Below are positions 36,221 through 46,500 of a stretch of 64,000 nucleotides of DNA, one piece after another. Position 1 is the first letter of the stretch. Each line of letters opens with the position of its first letter. The notes beneath the pieces are model-generated. The model did not search any database. It was given only the letters and a program-made list of their open reading frames with translations, and was not told the origin of the DNA. The DNA comes from DATARR01 sp034666985 (GTDB taxonomy: Bacteria > Acidobacteriota > Thermoanaerobaculia > Multivoradales > UBA5704), in the NCBI GenBank assembly GCA_034666985.1, contig JAXDKS010000068.1, positions 62,001-126,000 of the forward strand. Reading direction: 5' to 3'. The position numbers and the translations under genes are program-made.

Positions 36221-37888
36221 CTACTTCTTTTCCTGCTCCAGATCAGCGAGCCGGGCGGACAGCTCCGCGATCTTCTTCTGTTGCTCCTGAACGACCTTGG
36301 TGAGGACGGCGACCACGTCCATCGGGTTCAGGTGCTTGTGGTCGTTGGTTGCCACGAGATCGGGTACGTCCTCGGCGACGAAGCCGACATACTGCTCTTC
36401 CGGTTCAGCCTTGTAGCGGAAGGTGACCGGGTTGAGCCCTTCGAGGGTCTTGAGCGCATCGCTGTCCGAAAGCTCGGCGATGTCGCGTTTTGATTCGCGG
36501 CTCGACACGCTGGTCCAGGTGCCGCCGGAGCTCAGGAAAGCGCCGTTGGCGGCTGTGATCACGTTGCCCGACGTGGGGAAGCGGAGCTTCTCCGTGCCGT
36601 TGAGGAAGAAGACGATCGGGAAGTTGTTGAGACTGTTGAAGCGGGTGTTGTTGTTGGCGTTGTCGGCTCCGAGGAAGAAGCTGCTCACGCCAGCTTCATC
36701 GAAAGCCTCAATACCGGAGAACCCAGTCGCGTTCGAGTTCCGCACGGTAATGCCAGCCTTTCCGGAGGCATCCAACTCGATATGCAGCTTGTCGTTGGGG
36801 CTGGCCGTGCCGATGCCCACGTTGCCGCTGGCGTTGATGTCGATCGAGCTGGTCGGCGCGCCGGGCCGGATGCGGAAGGGCAGGCGCGAGCCGCCGGTCA
36901 CGTCGCGGACAAAGAAGTTGGCCTCGTTGCCGGCGACGTCCCAGGTCTGGGCCGTGAAGCCGCCGGAGCTGTTCTGCTCCAGGCGTATGGCCGGCGTGTT
37001 GCTGGTGGCGATATGGAGGTCGAGCACCGGGGTGGAGGTGCGCAGGCCGAGCCGGCCGGTCGAGTCGACGAAGATCGAGTTAGTCGGCGCGCTCCCCGTC
37101 ACCGTGAAGGGGACGGTGGCGGCGGTGATGTCCTCGATCGAAAACTTGTTGGCGCCGCCGGAGGCCGAGTCGTTGGCCGTGAGCTGCCAGTCGTGGTTGG
37201 GGAAGCCGGTGCCGGTCGAGGTGTCGTCGAACTTGATGCGGGTGTTGTTCTCCTTCAGCCGGATGGTGTCGAAGCCGAAGCTCTCGTTGTTGACGCAGTC
37301 GAGGCCGACGCAGAGGCTGCCCTGGATGATCGAATCGTCCGGGGTCACCACGTCCTTGGGCGTGATGGACGTCAGGCCCTTGTTGGCCGGGGCCTTGGGA
37401 CCCCGGGGTGCCGGGGGCTCGCGCAGCTCCGGCGAGACGACAGCGCCGTTCTGGATGGTGAAGGTCCCGGACTGGGCCAGGGGGCCGCGGGGCAGCCGGC
37501 CGGAGGTCTGGAGCTTGGCGATGGCGGCGTCGTCGCCCGCCCGGCGGGCCGCGGCCAGCGCCTGCCGGGTCTCCGCATCGAGACGCGGCGCGGCGATCAG
37601 CTCGTAGGTGTAGGCGCCGTCGGGAAGGGGCTTGCCGTCGTCGCCGAAGAACTCGAACAGGGCGGATACGCCCGCCCGGAACTCGCGGTGCAGGATCAAC
37701 CCGCCGGGGCCGGAGACGGTCAGCGTCAGCTTCTCGTAATCGCCCGCGGTCTGCCAGTCGAGGCCTACCGGGCTGACGCTCACGGTGGCCAGCGGCTTCG
37801 CCGCGCGTGCCACCGGAGCGGCCAGCAGGACGACGGCCGCCACCAGCAGCGCCGTCATCCACCCTCTAGATAGAAGAGTCCTCTTCAT
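36221..37888 (-). CDS. Exported tail-fibre-like protein with S74 autoprotease/chaperone domain
   Basis: This is a 555-residue protein with signal peptide 1-29. GGAAGGAGG lies five bases before the ATG, a very strong ribosome site. The middle is a beta-rich, Asn/Ser/Thr-rich region with repeats such as NVGIGTASPNDKLHI and SIDINASGN. The C-terminal 90 residues match the intramolecular chaperone of endosialidase: SSRESKRDIAEL (candidate cleavage Ser), LNPVTFRYKAEPEEQYVGFVAEDVPDLV, then a coiled-coil end. In phage fibres this domain assembles a trimer and cuts itself off. In a non-phage gene with a signal peptide it probably builds a trimeric surface fibre. No phage gene is nearby. Confidence 0.85.
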   Translation of the reverse strand: MKRTLLSRGWMTALLVAAVVLLAAPVARAAKPLATVSVSPVGLDWQTAGDYEKLTLTVSGPGGLILHREFRAGVSALFEFFGDDGKPLPDGAYTYELIAAPRLDAETRQALAAARRAGDDAAIAKLQTSGRLPRGPLAQSGTFTIQNGAVVSPELREPPAPRGPKAPANKGLTSITPKDVVTPDDSIIQGSLCVGLDCVNNESFGFDTIRLKENNTRIKFDDTSTGTGFPNHDWQLTANDSASGGANKFSIEDITAATVPFTVTGSAPTNSIFVDSTGRLGLRTSTPVLDLHIATSNTPAIRLEQNSSGGFTAQTWDVAGNEANFFVRDVTGGSRLPFRIRPGAPTSSIDINASGNVGIGTASPNDKLHIELDASGKAGITVRNSNATGFSGIEAFDEAGVSSFFLGADNANNNTRFNSLNNFPIVFFLNGTEKLRFPTSGNVITAANGAFLSSGGTWTSVSSRESKRDIAELSDSDALKTLEGLNPVTFRYKAEPEEQYVGFVAEDVPDLVATNDHKHLNPMDVVAVLTKVVQEQQKKIAELSARLADLEQEKK

Positions 37889-38135
37889 CGCTACCTCCTT
37901 CCATACGTGCTTCAGGTTCAGGGCGGGACCCACACGGTCCGGCCCGGCAATCTCCGGTTTCGGGATGTGACACCAGTGGAGTGCGAAAGGAATCAGGAAG
38001 AGGGACACGCTGGCTCCACATCCTCCCCCGTCTTCTGGCCTGTTCATACAGGCTCAGAAATCGTCGGTTCGTTACCCCAATATAGGGGAGAGCCCGGCGC
38101 TTGTCGACTCCACTTTGGAGTAGAAACGAATGCCC

Positions 38136-40133
38136 TCAAGTGGTGCGGGCGATCAGGGAGAAGACTTCGCCGAACACCGGATGGAGATCGGCGGCGAGGC
38201 CCCGCTCCAGGCGTTGGACGGCAGCTTGGAGCACGGCCTTGCCGTCGGTCGTCTGAGCGGGCCAGCGCAGGGTCAGCCGGTTGAGCCCGGGCCGCAGCGC
38301 TCCGCGGCCGATCGTCAGGACATGCCGGCTCCAGCACTCCGTGGCATCGATGCCGCCGATCTGCGTGCCGTTGACCTCGATCCTCACCCTTCCTGTACGG
38401 TCTCCGGCGATGGTGGGGAGGCGTAGGGTGGGCTCGATCTCCACCTCGCGCTCGCCGTCGCAGACCAGGCAGAAGGAGGACTCCGGCCAGGGGAAACGGA
38501 GCGTGGCCCGCTCGGAGAGGTCCGCGAAGCGCATCGTCTCGGGATAGAAGCGCTCCAGGGGCTCCCACGGATATGGAGGCTCAGCGAGGTCCGTCCCCGC
38601 CACGCCAATTGCGTGGTGCCGGAGGAGGAGACGCGACAGCCGCTCGCGGATTGGCCGGCCCCGGCGCTCCAGAACCGCCTGGATCGCCTCCAGGAGGTCG
38701 GCATCGAGGTGGTCCCAGCGCCAGCCGTGCTGGAAGAGGAGGCGATAGGGAGAGGCGAGATTGCGCTGCTGGGCCGCCGTGAGCACGGCCGGGCCGGGAG
38801 CGCAGCGGGCCTCAATCAAGTCGAGAATCGCCGCCTCGACGCCCGGAGAGACGTCGAGGGCCGCCTCCAGCCAATGCTCGAGGATCGGGCCCTTGGGGGT
38901 GACTGGCAGCAGGCGATGGGCGGTGTGGATCGCGGCGCCGAGCCGGGCCGTGGCCTCGGCCTCGGGCGCGATCGAGATTGGAGGAAGACCGGGAAGGAGG
39001 CCCTGCCAGTCCACGTCGTGCTCCAGCATTCCTGAGAAATTCAGCACCGCGGCGGCCACGGCGGCCATGGCGACGTGGATTCCCTCCGAGGTGAGATGGC
39101 AGTAGTCGAGGAACAGGCGGCGGCCCGGCAGGCTCTCCCCCGTGTGCTCCTGGAAGACCTGCCGCAGGTCCACGGCGGCGAAGCCGTGTCTTCGCGCGGC
39201 GTCCTGGAGAAGACCCCGCGCGGCCGTGGTGGCCTGGGGCGCTCCCAGGAAGGCCAGGGTGGCGTAGGCGGCGGCGTCCACTTCGGCGAGGGCGGCCCGC
39301 CGGGCTTCCTCGACCTCGCCGAGCCCCTGCCAGGCCCGGGCCAGCAGGCGCCAGGTGGAGGCGCAGGTGCCGCCGTCCAACTCGCGCAGGGCACTGGCGG
39401 CGGCGAGGGACTGCGCGAAGTCGCCGCGGCCGAGGGCGTCCAGGGCTTCGGCATAGAGGGTGTGCCAGCGGGCGGTGCCAGTGATCCCCTCGTCGGGCAG
39501 CCAGACGGGCGGCTGGCGCGCCTCCCAGTCGGCCAGGCTCACCTCCGGCAGGACGAGGACGACGGGGATCCCCACCGCCCGGGCGATGAGGGCCACCCGG
39601 TCGAGCGCCGCCGCCGCCCGCTCCCGCAGGAGCTCCGCCGCGAGGCGGACGGGCCCGGCGGTCCCCTCCGCCCGCAAGGCCGCGGCGTAACGCCGTCGGG
39701 CTTCGACGTACGGCGCGTAGGGGGAGACCTCGGGGGTCTCGAGCAGGTTCCAGTTGTTTCCCGCGAAGATCACCAGGACGTCCGGGTTGATCTGGAGCGA
39801 CGTGCGCACCGTCTCCATCAGCGACGCCAGGGTCTCATTGGTGCGGGCGAGATCGATGACCTCAAAGTTGGGCTCGCCGCCTGCCGCTTGGAGCTGGGCC
39901 TCCAGCACCCGCGCCGGAGTGAGATGAGGCGCGTAGAGGTAGCCCGCCGCCACGGATTCGCCGAAGAACGCCACCCGCAGGGGGAGCTCCGCCTTCTTGG
40001 GCCGCAGCTCCTTCACTGTCGCGTGGTGGTCCCCCAGGGGGTGGGGATCGGGGCGGACGAAGACGACCTCGGTGTCCGCGCCACCGACCTCCCGCGGCTC
40101 CCAGACGCTGATGGGCTCCGGACGGCGCGTCAT
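38136..40133 (-). CDS. Large SGNH/GDSL-hydrolase-like protein
   Basis: This is a 665-residue protein. FGESVAAGYLYAP (candidate Ser) is block I, VIFAGNNW block III, and DYCHLTSEGI block V with the His, giving an SGNH-type catalytic set in the N-terminal 370 residues. The C-terminal part (LEAIQAVLERRGRP onward) ends in a beta-rich domain of about 110 residues. Its ATG overlaps the stop of the carbamoyltransferase gene by four bases, so it likely works with it, adding or removing an O-acyl group on the same glycan or lipid. No signal peptide is seen. A small inverted repeat (ACTCCA/TGGAGT, 38107-38121) lies downstream. Confidence 0.78.
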   Translation of the reverse strand: MTRRPEPISVWEPREVGGADTEVVFVRPDPHPLGDHHATVKELRPKKAELPLRVAFFGESVAAGYLYAPHLTPARVLEAQLQAAGGEPNFEVIDLARTNETLASLMETVRTSLQINPDVLVIFAGNNWNLLETPEVSPYAPYVEARRRYAAALRAEGTAGPVRLAAELLRERAAAALDRVALIARAVGIPVVLVLPEVSLADWEARQPPVWLPDEGITGTARWHTLYAEALDALGRGDFAQSLAAASALRELDGGTCASTWRLLARAWQGLGEVEEARRAALAEVDAAAYATLAFLGAPQATTAARGLLQDAARRHGFAAVDLRQVFQEHTGESLPGRRLFLDYCHLTSEGIHVAMAAVAAAVLNFSGMLEHDVDWQGLLPGLPPISIAPEAEATARLGAAIHTAHRLLPVTPKGPILEHWLEAALDVSPGVEAAILDLIEARCAPGPAVLTAAQQRNLASPYRLLFQHGWRWDHLDADLLEAIQAVLERRGRPIRERLSRLLLRHHAIGVAGTDLAEPPYPWEPLERFYPETMRFADLSERATLRFPWPESSFCLVCDGEREVEIEPTLRLPTIAGDRTGRVRIEVNGTQIGGIDATECWSRHVLTIGRGALRPGLNRLTLRWPAQTTDGKAVLQAAVQRLERGLAADLHPVFGEVFSLIARTT

Positions 40134-41881
40134 ACGAACGTGTAGAGGTCCTCGCTCACCGCGCTCTCCCCGCGGGCGAAGCCGCTGCGCGACCGCTCGC
40201 GCCACGCCGGGATGAGGTCCGCCCAGGAGCCCGGCAGCATCTCCCGGTCGATCAGGAAGTCCTCCAGCACCAGGGCGTCGATCCCCGTCGAGCCGAGGCA
40301 GAGGAGGGCGTCCACAGGCGTGGCCACGATGGGCTCGCCGCGGACGTTGAAGGAGGTGTTGACCAGCAGCGGACAGCCCGTCCGCTGGCGGAACGCCTCC
40401 AGCAGGGCGGCGAAGCGGGGAGCGGCGGCGGGATCGACGGTCTGCGGCCGGGCCGAGCCGTCCACGTGGGTGACGGCCGGCAGGTCCAGGGGCGAGGTCA
40501 CCCGGCAGGTCTCCAGCATGAAGGGAGACGGGTGATCGAGAGCGAAGTGCCCGGCGGCGTGCGCGGCGAGCACGCTGGGGGCGAAAGGCCGGAACGCCTC
40601 CCGCTTCTTCACCAGGCGGTTGAGCCGGTCGCGCATCTCCGGATCGCGGGGATCGGCCAGCAGGCTGCGGCCCCCCAGGGCCCGGGGGCCGAGCTCCAGG
40701 GGACCGTGGAACCAGGACACCACTTTGCCGGTCGCGAGACGATCCACCACGGCTGCCAACAGGTCTGTCTCGCGCCCTTGGAAATCGAGAGCCGGCAGGC
40801 CCGTGGCGTCGAGGAGGCCGGCGATCTCGTCCGCGCTCCAACTCGGCCCCAGGTAGACATGCTCGAGAGCCCCGCCCGGCCGCTCGCCCGTGAGCTGGGC
40901 GTGGGCCAGGGCGGCGGCGCCGAGGCAGCCGCCGGAGTCGCCGGCCGCCGGCTGCACGAACAGCCTGCGGAACGGTCCCTCGCGGAGGATGCGGCCGTTG
41001 GCCACGCAGTTGAGGGCCACGCCGCCGGCCATGCAGAGGTCGGGCAGCCCCGTCCGTTCGTGGAGCCAGCGGACCTTCTCCAGGAGAACCTCCTCCAGCA
41101 CGGCTTGGAGGCTGCGGGCCACGTCCTGATTGAAGCGGGTGATCTCCGACTCCCGCGCCCGCGGCGGCTGGCCGAGCAACTCGACGAGGGCGTCCGAATA
41201 CATCCGCCGGCCGCCCAGGAAGTCGAAGTACCGCAGGTCCAGCCGGTACTGGCCGTCCGAGTCCGGGATCAGGAGCCGGCGCATGGCGTCGAGATACCGC
41301 GGCTCGCCATAGGGGGCGAGGCCCATCACCTTGTACTCGCCGTCGTTGACCGCGAAGCCCAGGTAGGACGTCAGGGTGGAGTAGAGGAGGCCCAGGGAGT
41401 GGGGGAACGCGACCGACTCGAAGAGGTCGATCGACGTTCCCTCCGCCCGGCCGTAGGTGGTGGTGTCCCACTCGCCGACGCCGTCAACCGTGAGGATGGC
41501 GGCCTCGGGAAAGCCGGAGAAGAAGAAGGCGCTGGCGGCGTGGGAGAGGTGGTGACGGAAGGTGAGGATGGGCCCCTCCCATCCCAGCCCCTCGCGGATC
41601 GCCCGCTCCGCCCGCTCGGGATCGAGCAGGTCCGCCGACGCCCCGGCCCGGAGCTGGCGGGAGACCTTCGCCACCGGCGACTCGTAGTAGGCGACCGCAT
41701 CCACGTCCAGCAGGCCGATGCCGCCCTGCTTCAGGCACCAGCGGAACGCCGACACCGGCAGCCGCGGATCGTGCTTGACCCGTGAGAACCGCTCCTCCTC
41801 CGCCGCGGCCACGACCCGGCCGTCACGGAGAAGGCAGCAGGCGGATTCGTGGAAGAAGGCGGAGAGGCCGAGGACGTTCAT
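40130..41881 (-). CDS. NodU/CmcH-family O-carbamoyltransferase
   Basis: This is a 583-residue protein. It opens MNVLGLSAFFHESACCLLRDG and has FRHHLSHAASAFFFSGF, the metal-binding HxxxH of the Kae1-like domain, and LTVDGVGEW. The C-terminal YrdC-like domain shows GPRALGGRSLLADPRDPEM and LLVNTSFNVRGEPIV. The family makes carbamoyl-adenylate from carbamoyl phosphate and ATP and moves the carbamoyl group to a sugar or other hydroxyl. The gene overlaps a GT39-like transferase upstream and an SGNH hydrolase downstream by four bases each. The acceptor is likely a surface glycan, although antibiotic-type substrates are known for the family. Confidence 0.93.
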   Translation of the reverse strand: MNVLGLSAFFHESACCLLRDGRVVAAAEEERFSRVKHDPRLPVSAFRWCLKQGGIGLLDVDAVAYYESPVAKVSRQLRAGASADLLDPERAERAIREGLGWEGPILTFRHHLSHAASAFFFSGFPEAAILTVDGVGEWDTTTYGRAEGTSIDLFESVAFPHSLGLLYSTLTSYLGFAVNDGEYKVMGLAPYGEPRYLDAMRRLLIPDSDGQYRLDLRYFDFLGGRRMYSDALVELLGQPPRARESEITRFNQDVARSLQAVLEEVLLEKVRWLHERTGLPDLCMAGGVALNCVANGRILREGPFRRLFVQPAAGDSGGCLGAAALAHAQLTGERPGGALEHVYLGPSWSADEIAGLLDATGLPALDFQGRETDLLAAVVDRLATGKVVSWFHGPLELGPRALGGRSLLADPRDPEMRDRLNRLVKKREAFRPFAPSVLAAHAAGHFALDHPSPFMLETCRVTSPLDLPAVTHVDGSARPQTVDPAAAPRFAALLEAFRQRTGCPLLVNTSFNVRGEPIVATPVDALLCLGSTGIDALVLEDFLIDREMLPGSWADLIPAWRERSRSGFARGESAVSEDLYTFV

Positions 41882-43464
41882 GGCGAGGAGATTCTAGATC
41901 TCCTCGCCTCCGCCGCGCCCGCTGCCCCTGCAGCCCCCGCGGCCCCCGCCGCCAATATCGCCAGCAGCCCCACGATCGGCAGGTGGTGGCGCGAGCCGCT
42001 CTCGAAGACGCTGTCGATGGCCCAGAAGTAGAGGATGGCGAGGAGGAAGAGCAGGATCTCCTGGCGCCGGTGCCAGGGGATTGGCCGGCGGGCGAGGAAG
42101 GCCGCCAGCACCAGGACCCAGACGCCCCACCACCAGGCGTTCGCCGCCAGCTTCGACAGAGCGTAGAAGGCGCCGCCCATCCCCAGGCCCCGCTTCAGGG
42201 TCTCGTAGACGTTGCTGGCGTCGTCGCCCAGGAAGAGGACCTGCTTGCGCAGCGCCAGCCGCAGGAACTGCCCGGGGTGCTCGCGGATCCACTCCTTGCC
42301 CCACTGATAGCCCAGACGGTTGGCGGTGAGCTCGTCGTAGCCCTTCAACGAGCGCTCGCCATTCGGGATGAAGCCGCCTGTAGCCAGCGGATTGTTGGCC
42401 CGGTAGAAGACGCTGCCGCCGTTGGTGGAGACCAGCACGGGCTGGTGGAAGACGCGGTAGTTGCGCAGCGTCCAGGGCGCGACGACCACCACCATGCCGG
42501 CGGCGAGCAGCGCCATCCTCGCGGCGATGCGCGGCAAGGGCGTGCGCCGCAGCAGCTCGAAGACGGGGAAGAGGACGACCATCAGGAGGAGCCCTGGCTG
42601 AGTGAGGATGGAGAAGCCCAGGGCCAGCCCGGCGCCCAGGGCCGCTGCCGCCCTGCCGGCAGGCGTGCGCGCGTCGCCGATCCCCAGATACAGGAGAAGG
42701 ATGGCGGGGAGCAGGAAGACCAGCACCATCTCCTTGCTCGCTACCCCGGCGGCGGCCACCAGGTTCGGCCACAGGGCGAGGAGCAGGGTGGCGAGGCGGG
42801 CCGACCCTTCGCCGGTGAGGCGACGGGCCAGGGCGAAGACCACCAGCACCGCGCCGGCGAAGAGCAGCAGGTTGGCTACCGTCACCCCGAGGGAGCCGAC
42901 GCCCAGGACGGCGAAGTGGAGGGCCAGCACCAGCGGATAGCCCGGCGGCCACTCGGCGTAGCCGGCGGCGCTGCGGTAGGCCTCGCCGCGGGCGAGATGG
43001 CCTGCAAGGTGATAGTAGTCCGCGCCGTCGGAGGTGTAGGGGGCCGGAAAGAGGAGGACCCAGGCGATACGCAGGGCCGCCCCGCCCACGATCACCGCCG
43101 CGAGCCAGGTCCGCCGGGGGATTCGCTCTACCCGCGCGCCCGCCGCCGCCAGCCACGCCGCGATGCGCTCCCGCCCCGCCCGGACGAGGGCCGCGGCCCC
43201 GGCGGCAGCGGCGAGCCCGAGGAGGAGGCCGATCCCCTCCCGCCCACCGATCGCCAGGTCCCAGGTGAGCTTGGGGACGCAGAACAGGGTCTCCAGGATC
43301 ACCAGGAGGAAGACGGCGGCCACCAGCCGGCTCGCCGCGGCGGTCCAGCCGGCAGGGATGTACGCCGCCTCCGCCCGGACTTCAGGCGCCGGCGCCCGAT
43401 GGGCGGGGACGGCGGCGGGGAGGGTGAGCGTGGGATCGTGTCGGACGCTGGGGTCTGCGGACAT
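41878..43464 (-). CDS. ArnT/PMT-like membrane glycosyltransferase
   Basis: This is a 528-residue protein with about ten transmembrane helices. APYTSDGADYYHLAGHLARG is the acidic luminal loop typical of family 39/ArnT transferases. WPPGYPLVLALHFAVLG follows as in that family. A periplasmic segment (about 330-450) carries RNYRVFHQPVLVSTNGG and NNPLATGGF. The start at 43464 has AGGAG ten bases upstream; a longer frame from 43506 is less likely. The C-terminal tail is an Ala-Gly repeat (AAGAAGAAGAAG). It starts the overlapped operon with the carbamoyltransferase and SGNH genes. Confidence 0.85.
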   Translation of the reverse strand: MSADPSVRHDPTLTLPAAVPAHRAPAPEVRAEAAYIPAGWTAAASRLVAAVFLLVILETLFCVPKLTWDLAIGGREGIGLLLGLAAAAGAAALVRAGRERIAAWLAAAGARVERIPRRTWLAAVIVGGAALRIAWVLLFPAPYTSDGADYYHLAGHLARGEAYRSAAGYAEWPPGYPLVLALHFAVLGVGSLGVTVANLLLFAGAVLVVFALARRLTGEGSARLATLLLALWPNLVAAAGVASKEMVLVFLLPAILLLYLGIGDARTPAGRAAAALGAGLALGFSILTQPGLLLMVVLFPVFELLRRTPLPRIAARMALLAAGMVVVVAPWTLRNYRVFHQPVLVSTNGGSVFYRANNPLATGGFIPNGERSLKGYDELTANRLGYQWGKEWIREHPGQFLRLALRKQVLFLGDDASNVYETLKRGLGMGGAFYALSKLAANAWWWGVWVLVLAAFLARRPIPWHRRQEILLFLLAILYFWAIDSVFESGSRHHLPIVGLLAILAAGAAGAAGAAGAAEARRSRISSP

Positions 43465-43555
43465 CGCTTCTCTCTCCTCAGGGAAGGCGCACCGGAGCCG
43501 GCGCACCGTCGGCGGGGAGAAGCAAGGAAGACGCCAGCCTTTTCTCTCTATTGCT

Positions 43556-46500
43556 TTATTTCTTTGCCCGCTTCGCCAGCTTCTCGTCCCCCAGGGCGGC
43601 GAGACGGCGAGCGGCGAGGGCGTGGGTGGACATGGCCTCCGCGTCCTGGCTCCCCGCCGGGACCACCCGCTTGTAGTAGTCGCGGGCCACGTCGGGCAGG
43701 CCGTAGTGCTCGGCCAGGCGGCCGAAGACGTACCAGTCGTCTTCGGTGGGGGCGCTCCCTGCTCGCGCGTCGACCGACTGGAGGATGAGCCGGTAGGCTT
43801 CCGCCGTCTTGCCCATCTCGGCGTAGATCGAAGCCAGGGTGTGGAGGCTGGCGGGGCTGCCGTAGCTCGACAGGGTGGCCGCCCGCTGGCCGTACTCGAC
43901 GGTCTTGTCGTCCACCTGGCCGAGCTCCAGGCGCATCCAGGCGAGCTCGTTGAAGTCGCTCGCCGTGGCGTTGCCGGTGTCCACGATCTGGGTGAACCGC
44001 TGCTCGGCGCCGTCGAAGTCCCGGGCGTGGAGGGCCTCGCTGGCCAGCAGGTGGAGGGCCCACAGGTCGTTGGGCGTGCGCTCCAGCCGCCGCTGGGCCG
44101 TGGCGTGGATCTCGTCCCAGCGGTTCAGGAAGAGGAGGGCCGAGGCGTGGAGCGACTCGGCGCGCTCGGAGCCCGGCAGGGCTTCGCGGAGCTGCCGCGC
44201 GGCCTTCTCCATCTCCTCGTAGCGGCCGAGGTTGCCGTAGGCGAGGCCGAGGGCCAGGTCGAGGGCGTTGCGCCGCGCCGGGTCGCGGTCGCGGTCACCG
44301 GCCGCGTCGCGGCAGGCGAGCAGGATGGGCGGCGCCTCCGCGCTCTTCGTCCCGCTGCCCAGCAGGGCGGCGGCGGCGCAGCGGATCTCGTCGGCGCCGG
44401 CCTGGGAGCCCTGGGTCCACAACGCCGGGAAGGGCGCGAAGGGGAGGGGATCGCCGTTCTGGAGCTGACCCGGCTTGCGGGCCTCCTCGGTGGCCCAGTC
44501 GAGCCACTGTCGGGCGCCCTTGAGGTCGCCGCGGCCGACCCGCCGCAGCGCTTCGGCGGCCAGCAGCTCCGGGGTGTCGCCCGGCGCCGCGATGCGCAGC
44601 TCGCCGTTCTCGCGCACCACGTAGGCGCTGAACGAGCGGGCGCTCTCGCCCAGCGTCGAGATGAAGGTGACCCGGTAGCCCAGGATGTCGTCGCCCGTCA
44701 CGGTCTCGCGCATGGCGGACAGGCCCAGGTCGAGGGCGGTGTCGACCGGCACGTCGCGCATCGAGCTCTCGCGCACCCGGGAGAAGCCCCGCTCCAGGCT
44801 CTCGGCCGCCGCTTTCCCCTCCTTGCCCAACTCCGCCTGCAGCTCGCGCGACAGGAGGGCGGCGAGCCGCTTGGGATCGAAGTCGCCGCCGAGGAGGGTC
44901 AGGAAGAGCCGCTTGACCACGGTCGCAGGCTGGTCCGGCGGGAGCTGGATCTCCTCGTGCTTACGGGCCCGCTTGAGCAGGTCGGCGAGCGACAGGAGGG
45001 CGGCGGCGTTGTCCGACTGGCGGCCGGCACGGTCGAAGAGGATGGCGGCGTCGGCGTAGCGGCGCACCAGGAGGAGGTTCTGCCCTGCCTGCTGCAGGGC
45101 GGTGGTGCGGGCCCTGTCGTCCGGGAGCTTGCGCTCGCTCTCGCGCAGCGCGGCCTCGGCACCCTCGGTGGCGGCGGTGGCCACCAGGGCGAGGACGGAG
45201 CCGGTCTGCGACTCCTTCATCTCCGCCGCCAGCTTCTTGGCCTCGGCGAAGCGGCCGGCCCGCACCAGGGCCACCAGCAGGTTCTCGTCCATGCCATGGT
45301 TGCCGAGATCCTTACGCAGGCCCTGATACTCGGCGATGGCGCCGGCGACGTCCGCCGCGGCGCCGTAGCGCTGGCCGTGCGCGTCGTGCTCCAGGAGGAT
45401 GGCGAGGTCGGCGCGGGTGACCTCGTCCTTGGGATCGAGCTCGCGGGCCTTGCGATAGGCGGCGATGGCGCCGGCGCGGTCGAAGCCCTGGCCGAAGCGC
45501 CGGCCGAGGTCGTCGTGCTGGAGGAGCCAGCCGAGGTCGCGCCAAGCCAGGGCGAGCTTCGGCTCGAGCTGGATGGCGAGCCGCGCCTCGCGCCGCGCGG
45601 CCTCGCCCATGCCGCCGGCGAGGAGGGCGCGGGCGACGCGCGAGCGGGGGAGGGCCTTCTTCGGCGACAGAGAGGCCAGACGCTCGAATTCCTCCAGCGC
45701 CTCCCGCACCCGGCCGGCGCCCAGGTGGGCCTCACCCACCTGGTCGAACATCAGCAGCGTCGTCTTCTCCTGGAGGGCCTCGCGCACCCCTTTGCGCACC
45801 GCCTCGAATTCCTGCGCCGAGATGCGCCGCTTGCCGGTGTCCAGCCGGAAGCTGGCGAGGACGACGTTGTCGGAGCCGGTGGCGTACGTCTCCGCCAGGG
45901 TGACCGTGCCGAACCGCCGCACCCGCCCGGCGGGGAGCGGCTGCGGGACGTAGCCGCCGGGCGGCACCACCCGGTAGCGCACCTCAACCTGCAGGGGCCG
46001 GCTGAAGACGTAGTCGGCCTGCCGCGGCTCCGGCTCGTCGCCGTCCTTGTCGCCGCTCTTCTCGGCGCCCTTCTCGTCATTGCCGACGATCTCCTCGGGC
46101 AGCCGGCTCAAGAGCGCCGCCGGGTTGACTCCCACGGCGGCGTTGCGGGTGTCGGTGAAGCCGCGGCGGGCGTTCTTGAACTCCACCCGCATGTGCAGCG
46201 GGGTCGCGAGGTCGGTGGCCTTGGAGTGCTCCAGGGCCGCCACGTCCTCGGCGAGGTAGTAGGAGACGGCGTACTCCTTCATGGCGTTCTTGAGCGCCGC
46301 TTCGTCCTGCTGGGCATAGAAGGCCCGCAGGGCGCGCTCGGAGGCGCCGAAGAACTCGGTGGTCTCGACGATGCGCGCCGGCCCGAGGTCGGCGAGGAAG
46401 AGCTCGCGGTTCTCGATCTCGCGGTTCTCGGCCGAATCGGCCGCGGGCGTCCGCGTCAGGCCGCTGGCCGTGGGGCTGGCGATCAGCGCCAGGCGGCCCT

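Noticed and set aside
36221..37888. Prophage remnant suggested by the tail-fibre-like protein
   Set aside because: It has a signal peptide, and no integrase, capsid, terminase or other phage gene is in the window.
38136..41471. Minus-strand frame of 1111 codons starting at 41471
   Set aside because: Only the part from 40133 has protein-like sequence; the rest lies inside the carbamoyltransferase gene in another frame.
40130..41881. Secondary-metabolite cluster suggested by the carbamoyltransferase
   Set aside because: No PKS, NRPS or terpene genes are present; neighbours are membrane glycosyltransferases and glycan modifiers.
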